64,000 nt of DNA, from positions 682,001 to 746,000 of the forward strand of contig CAWBFA010000005.1 in NCBI GenBank assembly GCA_963788055.1, read 5' to 3'. Position 1 is the first letter of the stretch. Every line of letters starts with the position of its first letter. The notes beneath the pieces were generated by a model that did not search any database, was not told the DNA's origin, and saw only the letters and a list, made by a program, of their open reading frames with translations. The stretch is from JACCTU01 sp963788055. Lineage in GTDB: Bacteria > Actinomycetota > Thermoleophilia > Gaiellales > Gaiellaceae. A program made the position numbers and the translations under genes. Of this stretch, positions 59,152 to 64,000 are shown in pieces.

Positions 59152-59759
59152 GCTCGACCTCGTCACCGCGCTTGCCGGCCGCGGAGCGCCGGCAGGCGCT
59201 GATCGAGGCGGCGCTGCGCGTCTTCTCGACCGGCAGTTACTCGGGCGCGACCACGGCGGACATCGCCCGGGAAGCCTGCGTGTCCGAACCGATCCTCTAC
59301 CGGCACTTTGCCTCGAAGCGCGACCTCTATCTCGCGTGTCTCGACGCGACGTGGGAGCGGTTCCGCGAGGCTTTCGACGCGAAGATCGCCGAGCTCGGTG
59401 AGGAGAACGCCGTTGCGGCCGTCGGGATCTCGCTGATCGGGATGCGCGCGCACAAGGTGCTGCCGCCGAACCTCTGGGTCCAGGCGATCACCGAGGCGGG
59501 GGAGGACCCGGAGATCCGGCGCTACCTGCGCCGCCACATTCGCGAGCTGCACGACTTCATCCAGTCCGCGCTCGAGCGCGGTCAGGCGGCGGGCGGGATC
59601 CCGAAAGAACGGGACGCCGAGGCCGAGGCCTGGATCTTCATCGCCGGCGGGCTCCTGCTCTCGGTCGCCGACCGACTCGGCGGGCTGATCGACCAGGGCG
59701 ACCTGATGCGGATCGCGCGCGCCCGCCACACCTGGCTGACCGGGCGCGAATTGCCCTAA
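59148..59759 (+). CDS. TetR-family repressor
   Basis: A 203-residue regulator. N-terminal DNA-binding domain 'ERRQALIEAALRVFSTGSYSGATTADIAREACVSEPILYRHFASKRDLYLACL' is typical TetR; the C-terminal 150 residues form the helical ligand and dimer domain ('WIFIAGGLLLSVADRLGG'). It most likely represses its own operon through the 29-bp dyad upstream of the MFS gene and is released by the exported compound. Its TAA stop runs into the terminator shared with the convergent small RNA. Confidence 0.9.
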   Translation: MSSTSSPRLPAAERRQALIEAALRVFSTGSYSGATTADIAREACVSEPILYRHFASKRDLYLACLDATWERFREAFDAKIAELGEENAVAAVGISLIGMRAHKVLPPNLWVQAITEAGEDPEIRRYLRRHIRELHDFIQSALERGQAAGGIPKERDAEAEAWIFIAGGLLLSVADRLGGLIDQGDLMRIARARHTWLTGRELP

Positions 59760-59934
59760 AAAAGAGAACCCCCCGGGCTGCGGCCCCCCGGGGGTTCTCT
59801 GTCTGCGCCTTGACCCACCTGGGGCGACTAGCCGGTGGTCATGAGTCTGCGGCCCACTCACTACCCACCGGCTTTCTGTGTCGCCTTGGCGCGTCCCCTG
59901 CGCCTGGCCTGGCGTCCGGCCGGGCGGCAAGGTT
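59758..59934 (-). ncRNA. Probable structured small RNA, about 177 nt
   Basis: On the minus strand TTGACA (59969-59964), a 17-base spacer and TAGAGT (59946-59941) form a near-consensus promoter; the start would be near 59934. The RNA ends at hairpin 59800-59763 followed by six T. In between, nested pairings build a rod: GCGCC/GGCGC, GGCGAC/GTCGCC, GCCGGTGG/CCACCGGC and TGAGT/ACTCA. No reading frame of note exists. The rod with bulges recalls 6S-type RNA in general form, but no conserved family motif (SRP GGAAGCAGC, RNase P, tmRNA) was found, so identity is open. Confidence 0.6.
59763..59800. terminator. Bidirectional intrinsic terminator
   Basis: AGAGAACCCCC pairs with GGGGGTTCTCT (11 bp). 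On the minus strand it is followed by six T, ending the small RNA; on the plus strand it follows the tetR stop directly. Confidence 0.85.
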
Positions 59935-59940
59935 GAACCC

Positions 59941-59969
59941 ACTCTAGGAGCCGTGTCCGGGGTTGTCAA
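59941..59969 (-). promoter_or_regulatory. Promoter of the small RNA
   Basis: -35 TTGACA, 17-base spacer, -10 TAGAGT; the only full consensus -35/-10 pair found in the window. A dyad CCAATCA-ag-TGATTTGG lies just upstream (59974-59990). Confidence 0.7.
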
Positions 59970-60076
59970 GTAACCCAATCAAGTGATTTGGAGCCACGCT
60001 TCTTGACTCGAATTCTGTGGAGACATGCCCCTTTAGGGGGATGCCGGGTCAGGCCAACTTGCACTTTGGTGAAGTA

Positions 60077-60093
60077 TCGAGAAGACTTCTCGA
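60077..60093. promoter_or_regulatory. Perfect palindrome before the XRE-TPR gene
   Basis: TCGAGAAG-a-CTTCTCGA, a perfect dyad of 8-bp arms, overlaps a TATCGA -10-like box (60075-60080) and ends six bases before ATG 60100. It is a likely operator for autoregulation. Confidence 0.55.
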
Positions 60094-60099
60094 GCCGTC

Positions 60100-61446
60100 A
60101 TGGATCGCATCCTCCGCAACGAGCCGCAGCGCCTCACGAAGCCCGCAGCACTGGGCCTCGGCGAGCGCCTGCGCAGGCTCCGGGTCGCCGCCGGTTTGAC
60201 CCAGGGTGAGCTCGCGGGCGATCGGTTCTCGAAGGAGTACGTCAGCCAGATCGAGCGCGGCAAGACGCGCCCGACGGCTGAGACGATCGACTGGCTCGCA
60301 CAGCAGCTCGGCGTCGACGCGAGCTTCCTCGCGAACGGCGTCTCGAGCGACGAGCGCGGCCGGGTCGAAGGCGGCCTGGCACGGGCCGAGGCGCTGATCC
60401 GCTCCGACCAGTGCGGGCAGGCACTCGAGGTGTACGACTCCCTCCGGTCGGCGGTGCTCGCGACCGGCTCGCCCGAGCTCGACGTTCGCGCGTTGACCGG
60501 CGAGGCGCGGGCGCGGGCGATCGAAGGCGACGTTCGCAGCGCGATTCCGCTCCTCGAGCGTGCACGCGGCCTCTCGGAGGGCCCGGGCTTCTCGGACGTC
60601 GAGCGCGCTGAGGTCGTCTTCGAGCTCGGCGTCGCCCGCTACAAGCTCTCCAGCATCTCGACGGCGCTCGGTCTTTTCAGCGCTTCGCTCGAGCTTGCGG
60701 AGCGCTCCGGGTTCCCGTGCGACCTCCTCCGCTCGAAGATCCTGGAGGGGCGCTCGAGGTGTTATCGCCGGCAGCGCGACTTCGAGGCCGCGAAGGAAGA
60801 CGTCGAGCGCTCGCTCGAGCTCGCCTGCGCGGTCGATGACCGGTCCGCGATGGCGAACGCGTTCTTCCAGGCTTCTGTCCTCGCTGAGCGCGAGGGTCAC
60901 TGGGTGCTCGCCCGGAAGTACGCCGAGCAGGCCAAGTCGATTTACGAAGACCTCGCCGAGCACCGGCACGTCGGCCGGCTGCACAACAACATCGGCGGCC
61001 TGACCTTCACGCTGGGGAAGCCCGACGAGGCGATCCCGCACCTGAAGGAAGCGTTCCGCATCGCCCTCGATCTCGGGAACGACGCCGACGCGGCGCAGGC
61101 CGTGTCGTCGCTCGCACAGGTCCACCTGCGCACCGGACACCTCGAGCAGGCAGAGGAGCAGTCGCGCCACGCGCTGCGGCTCCTCGAAGGCCGCATCGAC
61201 TTCCTCGACGAGATCGGCAACGCCCAGCTCGTCCTCGGCCGCTCGCTCCTCGAGCAGGGCCGGCTCGACGACGCGGAGGTCCAGTTCCACGCCGCGGACT
61301 CGACGTTCGAACAGCTGTCGTCCGTCAGCCATCGCGCTGCCGCATGGGTCGCCCTCGGCGACCTCGCGACGCGCCGTGGCGACGACCGCGCGGCTGCCCA
61401 CGTCTACCGCCGCGCCGCAGAGGCGCTGCAGGACTTCCGCTTCTAA
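60100..61446 (+). CDS. XRE helix-turn-helix regulator with TPR domain (RRNPP-like)
   Basis: A 448-residue cytosolic regulator. Residues 20-75 are an XRE DNA-binding domain ('LRRLRVAAGLTQGELAGDRFSKEYVSQIERGKTRPTAETIDWLAQQL'). Residues 85-448 are an array of TPR helices, for example 'LTGEARARAIEGDVRSAIPLLERA', 'RLHNNIGGLTFTLGKPDEAIPHLKEAFRIA' and 'AAWVALGDLATRRGDDRAAAHVYRRAAEAL'. This architecture equals RRNPP peptide receptors (Rgg, PlcR, PrgX), in which TPRs bind a short peptide. A 34-codon gene with a strong ribosome site starts 21 bases after the stop. A perfect dyad upstream suggests autoregulation. Confidence 0.88.
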   Translation: MDRILRNEPQRLTKPAALGLGERLRRLRVAAGLTQGELAGDRFSKEYVSQIERGKTRPTAETIDWLAQQLGVDASFLANGVSSDERGRVEGGLARAEALIRSDQCGQALEVYDSLRSAVLATGSPELDVRALTGEARARAIEGDVRSAIPLLERARGLSEGPGFSDVERAEVVFELGVARYKLSSISTALGLFSASLELAERSGFPCDLLRSKILEGRSRCYRRQRDFEAAKEDVERSLELACAVDDRSAMANAFFQASVLAEREGHWVLARKYAEQAKSIYEDLAEHRHVGRLHNNIGGLTFTLGKPDEAIPHLKEAFRIALDLGNDADAAQAVSSLAQVHLRTGHLEQAEEQSRHALRLLEGRIDFLDEIGNAQLVLGRSLLEQGRLDDAEVQFHAADSTFEQLSSVSHRAAAWVALGDLATRRGDDRAAAHVYRRAAEALQDFRF

Positions 61447-61467
61447 CGAGAGGAGGTGAAAACGTAA

Positions 61468-61572
61468 ATGATGAAGGCTCGCCTCACCCACCTGGCTCTC
61501 TTCGCCGCTCTCGCCGCGTCCCTTCTGGGCAAGCTCGGCTGGCTGGGCTTCTCGGACGGCGCCTGGCAGTAA
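61468..61572 (+). CDS. Short hydrophobic peptide, candidate signalling peptide
   Basis: A 34-residue gene with an excellent ribosome site (AGGAGGTG, 9-10 bases before the first of two ATGs at 61468 and 61471) directly behind the XRE-TPR gene. It starts with a basic pair ('MMKARLTHLA'), has a hydrophobic core 'LALFAALAASLLG', and ends in an aromatic-rich tail ('LGWLGFSDGAWQ') before TAA 61570-61572. The layout matches export-signal-like precursors of quorum peptides. Strong translation signals are rare in this window, so the peptide is likely made. Its role as the regulator's ligand is inference. Confidence 0.72.
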   Translation: MMKARLTHLALFAALAASLLGKLGWLGFSDGAWQ

Positions 61573-61581
61573 CGCCCTCGC

Positions 61582-61587
61582 TAAAGT
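61582..61587 (+). promoter_or_regulatory. -10 box of the thioredoxin-like lipoprotein
   Basis: TAAAGT, six bases before GTG 61594. Confidence 0.45.
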
Positions 61588-61593
61588 CGAGGC

Positions 61594-62469
61594 GTGCGCA
61601 CCGCCGCGGTCCTGGCTCTCGGTCTCGTGCTGAGCGCCCCCGCGTGCGGGTCGAACGACGCCGCCTCGACAACGCAGGGAGGACCCCGGCCCGGGTCGCT
61701 CGAGGCGCTCTGGAAGCGCCCGGGCGAGGACGTCGCGCTCGTGATGGGCACGTCCGACTACGCACCCGGTCCCGCGCGGGTCTCGTTTCTCGTCCTCACG
61801 CATCAAGCGCGGCCGGTCGAGCGGCCGACTGCGCGTGTGTGGCTGTCTCGCGGCCTCGAGCAAGCGCCGTTCCAGACCGGAACGGCGGTGCTCGAGGACG
61901 TGGGGAAGGGGCAGCGGCTCTACGTCACGAACCTCGACGTGCCCGGCCCCGGCACGTACTGGCTCCTCGCTGAGCCGGTCGGCGGCTCGCGGATCCAGGG
62001 CGTCGGGAACGTCGTCGTGACCGACGCCGCCAAGTCGCCGGCCGTCGGCGACCTCGCGTTTCCGTCCAAGACACCGACGCTCGCCGACGCCCCCGCCGAC
62101 GAGTTGACGACCAGCAACCCGCCTGACACCGAGCTGCTCCGCGTCTCCGTCGCGGACGCGCTCGAGCGCAGGGAGCCGTTCGTGCTCGTCTTCGCGACCC
62201 CGAAGTTCTGCGAGAGCCGGACGTGCGGACCCGTCGTCGACGTCGTCGACGCGGTGCGACGGCGGGTGCCCGGCGTCGGATTCATCCACGTCGAAATCTA
62301 CGAGGAGAACAACCCTGCGCTCGGCACGAACCGCTGGGTCCGGGAGTGGAAGCTCCCGACCGAGCCGTGGGTGTTCCTCGTCGGCCGCGACGGCCGCATC
62401 AAGGGGAAGTTCGAGGGCGCGGTCTCGGAGCGCGAGCTCGAAGCTGCCGTGCATCGGTTTCTGACCTAG
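61594..62469 (+). CDS. Thioredoxin-like lipoprotein
   Basis: A 291-residue exported protein. The signal 'AVLALGLVLSAPACGSN' ends in a lipobox Cys. The first 160 mature residues are a beta-rich domain ('ALVMGTSDYAPGPARVSFLVLTHQ', 'YVTNLDVPGPGTYWLLAEPVGG'); the last 110 form a thioredoxin fold ('PFVLVFATPKFCESRTCGPVVDVVDAV', 'WVFLVGRDGRIKGKFEGA') with C-x4-C in place of C-x2-C. A thiol-redox or binding role on the outer face of the membrane is plausible. It precedes the sulfurtransferase gene by 52 bases. Confidence 0.8.
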   Translation: MRTAAVLALGLVLSAPACGSNDAASTTQGGPRPGSLEALWKRPGEDVALVMGTSDYAPGPARVSFLVLTHQARPVERPTARVWLSRGLEQAPFQTGTAVLEDVGKGQRLYVTNLDVPGPGTYWLLAEPVGGSRIQGVGNVVVTDAAKSPAVGDLAFPSKTPTLADAPADELTTSNPPDTELLRVSVADALERREPFVLVFATPKFCESRTCGPVVDVVDAVRRRVPGVGFIHVEIYEENNPALGTNRWVREWKLPTEPWVFLVGRDGRIKGKFEGAVSERELEAAVHRFLT

Positions 62470-62521
62470 CAGTGGTAGAGGTAGGCTCCACTTCAAATCG
62501 GAAAGTAATAGAGGGAGGATC

Positions 62522-63367
62522 ATGGCGGAGAACGGATACGCGAAGCCCGTGCTCGTGACGACCGAGTGGCTGGCCGAGCACCTCGGAGACGACGGCCTCG
62601 TCGTCGCTGAAGTCGACGAGAACCCGGACCTCTACGACGAAGGGCACATCCGGGGGGCGATCAAGCTGCACTGGCGCGACGACCTCCAGGATCCGGTCGA
62701 GCGCGACCTCGTGGAGAAGGATGCTTTCGAGCAGCTGATGGGCTCGCGCGGGATCTCGAACGAGACGACGCTTGTCCTCTACGGCGACAAGAACAACTGG
62801 TTCGCCGCGTACGCGTACTGGTACCTCAAGATCTACGGCCACGGGGACGTGCGCATCCTCGACGGCGGCCGTCAGAAGTGGATCGACGAGAGTCGCGAGC
62901 TGACCACCGTCGAGGCGCAGGTCGCCCCAACGTCATACGCGGCACGCGATCGTGACGAGACGATCCGCGCGCGGCGAGATGCCGTGCGTGAGGCGATCGG
63001 ACGCGACGCGCTCGTCGACGTCCGCTCCCCGCAGGAGTACTCGGGAGAGCTGATCGCGGCGCCTGGGTACGAGCAGGAGGGCGCGCAGCGGGCCGGCCAC
63101 ATCCCGACCGCTCAGTCGATCCCGTGGGCTCAGGCCGTGAAGGACGACGGCACGTTCAAGGGCGCCGATGAACTGCGCGAGCTCTACGGCGCGAAGGGGA
63201 TCACCCCCGACCGGGCCGTGACGGCCTACTGCAGGATCGGAGAGCGAAGCGCCCACACGTGGTTCGTCCTTCGCGAGCTGCTCGGGTACGAGGACGTGCG
63301 AAATTACGACGGCTCGTGGACGGAATGGGGCAACCTGATCGACGTGCCGATCGAGAAGACCGTCTAG
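62522..63367 (+). CDS. Thiosulfate/3-mercaptopyruvate sulfurtransferase
   Basis: A 281-residue two-rhodanese-domain enzyme. The inactive N-terminal rhodanese domain has 'LVVAEVDENPDLYDEGHIRGAIKLHWRDDLQD'; the C-terminal active one has 'DALVDVRSPQEYSGE', 'GHIPTAQSIPWAQAV' and the catalytic loop 'YCRIGERSAHTWFVL' (Cys of C-R-I-G-E-R-S). The basic residues in the loop favour thiosulfate as donor (CysA2/SseA-like). GGGAGG before the ATG is a clear ribosome site. A strong terminator follows. Confidence 0.93.
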   Translation: MAENGYAKPVLVTTEWLAEHLGDDGLVVAEVDENPDLYDEGHIRGAIKLHWRDDLQDPVERDLVEKDAFEQLMGSRGISNETTLVLYGDKNNWFAAYAYWYLKIYGHGDVRILDGGRQKWIDESRELTTVEAQVAPTSYAARDRDETIRARRDAVREAIGRDALVDVRSPQEYSGELIAAPGYEQEGAQRAGHIPTAQSIPWAQAVKDDGTFKGADELRELYGAKGITPDRAVTAYCRIGERSAHTWFVLRELLGYEDVRNYDGSWTEWGNLIDVPIEKTV

Positions 63368-63370
63368 GAG

Positions 63371-63397
63371 CACGGGGGAACCCGTGGTTCCCCCGTG
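63371..63397 (+). terminator. Intrinsic terminator after the sulfurtransferase
   Basis: CACGGGGGAACC-cgt-GGTTCCCCCGTG forms a perfect 12-bp stem with a 3-base loop, four bases past the stop codon; a pyrimidine-rich stretch follows (CCCTCCTTCTT). Confidence 0.8.
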
Positions 63398-63471
63398 AGC
63401 CCCTCCTTCTTCGCAGCGGCATCTCGGCGTGTCAGAGGCTCCGGCGGGGTCACGCCCCCGCCTCCGCCGCG

Positions 63472-63477
63472 TAGCGT
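63472..63477 (+). promoter_or_regulatory. -10 box of the methyltransferase gene
   Basis: TAGCGT, nine bases before ATG 63487. Confidence 0.4.
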
Positions 63478-63486
63478 CCCTTCTCC

Positions 63487-64000
63487 ATGGAGATCGTCGT
63501 TGAGTCGCTGCCGGGGAACGCGGCCAAGATTCGCTTGCTGCTCGATCTCGTCGACCGGCGGCCGAGTCGCGTGCTCGACGTCGGCTGCGGCGACCTCTCG
63601 CTCTGGGCAGCAGTTCGCGAGCGACCGGAGGTGGTAGGCGTCGACGCGCGCTTGCCGCCGCCCAAGGTGCAGGGGATCGAAACGCGGGAGCTCGACGCGC
63701 GCGCTCTCGACTACGACGCGGAGTTCGACGCCGTCGTCTCCACCCAGATGCTCGACGACGTGGCCGAGTGGCGCGACGTACTCCGCGGGATGCGAGACGC
63801 GCTGCGGCCGGAAGGCACGCTCTTGCTCACGTGCGACTCGGGTGACACGCCGCGGCCGTGGCGTGCGCGGTTGCGCCGCGTTCCGCGCGGACCCAGGCTC
63901 GACGAACTGCGCGCTGCCGCGCACGAGCTCGGTCTGGAACTCCAGACTCTGCGCCGCTACGGCCGCCGGGACCTGAAAGCTGCGCAGGGAGAGCTGGACG
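63487..64000 (+). CDS. SAM-dependent methyltransferase, 3' partial
   Basis: 171 codons are visible from ATG 63487 and the frame is open at the window edge. The class I methyltransferase motif I is 'RVLDVGCGDLSLWAAV', followed by 'VVGVDARLP' (acidic end of strand 2) and 'FDAVVSTQMLDDVAEWRDVLRGMRDALRPEGTLLLTCDSG' (motifs IV-V, in the style of Methyltransf_11). The acceptor cannot be inferred. The terminator upstream and its own -10 box make it a separate transcription unit. Confidence 0.8.
   Translation, partial: MEIVVESLPGNAAKIRLLLDLVDRRPSRVLDVGCGDLSLWAAVRERPEVVGVDARLPPPKVQGIETRELDARALDYDAEFDAVVSTQMLDDVAEWRDVLRGMRDALRPEGTLLLTCDSGDTPRPWRARLRRVPRGPRLDELRAAAHELGLELQTLRRYGRRDLKAAQGELD

Noticed and set aside
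59758..59934. Assignment of the small RNA as SRP RNA, RNase P RNA or tmRNA
   Set aside because: The conserved SRP loop (GGAAGCAGC-like), RNase P core (GAGGAAAGTCC-like) and a tRNA-like end with tag frame were looked for and not found; 6S remains only a shape-level guess.

Overview
The window is high-GC DNA with dense, often overlapping genes and frequent GTG or TTG starts. It most resembles an actinobacterium of the Thermoleophilia type (Gaiellales/Solirubrobacterales). Supporting signs are a secreted protein with an N-terminal signal/anchor segment, an 'LLAKDFKSGQLP'-type linker and a collagen-like tail; two secreted proteins built from 'W-x-R-C ... YT ... DVG' Ig-like modules; an RsrA-like zinc anti-sigma factor beside its ECF sigma; and a DUF3052 protein. 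This placement is inference from protein style, not a computed taxonomy. No phage, conjugation, transposase or CRISPR genes were recognised, so this looks like chromosomal core and shell sequence with local oddities.

Layout. 1-9.7 kb: a membrane protein cut by the window edge, tRNA-Arg(CCU), a YdcF-like protein and frameshifted GT2 glycosyltransferase, galK, a PPOX flavoprotein, a sixA/ABC-2 exporter operon, thymidine kinase, an ArsR/SRPBCC pair, a PhzF isomerase and a PfkB kinase. 9.7-18.3 kb is metal- and cofactor-centred: a DtxR/MntR-type regulator divergent from a multicopper oxidase-ZIP transporter operon, next to the 3' remnant of a deleted NRAMP gene; a TPP-riboswitch-controlled NCS1 transporter; a second ZIP; and a TOBE-regulator/modABC molybdate operon. 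18.3-25.7 kb: aconitase, the collagen-like secreted protein, a YacP-like RNase, an HtrA protease, a YbdK carboxylate-amine ligase, and an HMA protein/ECF sigma/anti-sigma operon followed by a repeat element. 25.7-31.6 kb: a LytR_C protein and a molybdenum hydroxylase operon (amidohydrolase, 2Fe-2S, Mo and FAD subunits, MocA-like enzyme), consistent with the nearby molybdate importer. 31.6-43.3 kb: a large inverted repeat, the two Ig-like secreted proteins, an M24 peptidase with acetyl-CoA synthetase, a CGNR regulator, and an FtsX permease/fused double ATPase/serine hydrolase operon. 43.3-55 kb: housekeeping and hypothetical genes including M16 peptidase, SIS protein, ClpS, OsmC, a mismatch glycosylase-Nudix fusion and NAD synthetase. 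55-64 kb: SDR and acyl-CoA synthetase, an MFS/TetR operon with a strong operator, a probable small RNA, an XRE-TPR regulator with a 34-residue peptide gene directly behind it, a thioredoxin-like lipoprotein, a sulfurtransferase and a partial methyltransferase.

Two window-wide patterns matter. First, many genes have a -10-like TAnnnT box ending only 6-9 bases before the start codon, which implies pervasive leaderless transcripts; this also helped choose starts. Second, many otherwise complete genes carry single-base frameshifts, concentrated at 12.8-18.3 kb. Domains and motifs on both sides are intact, so most are more likely assembly or sequencing indels than decay, and they are flagged individually.

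The best candidates for undescribed biology are the XRE-TPR regulator/peptide pair (RRNPP-like architecture outside Firmicutes), the small RNA with near-consensus promoter and terminator beside it, the regulator-multicopper oxidase-ZIP locus that appears to have replaced an NRAMP transporter, the glycosylase-Nudix fusion, and two kinds of palindromic repeat elements.
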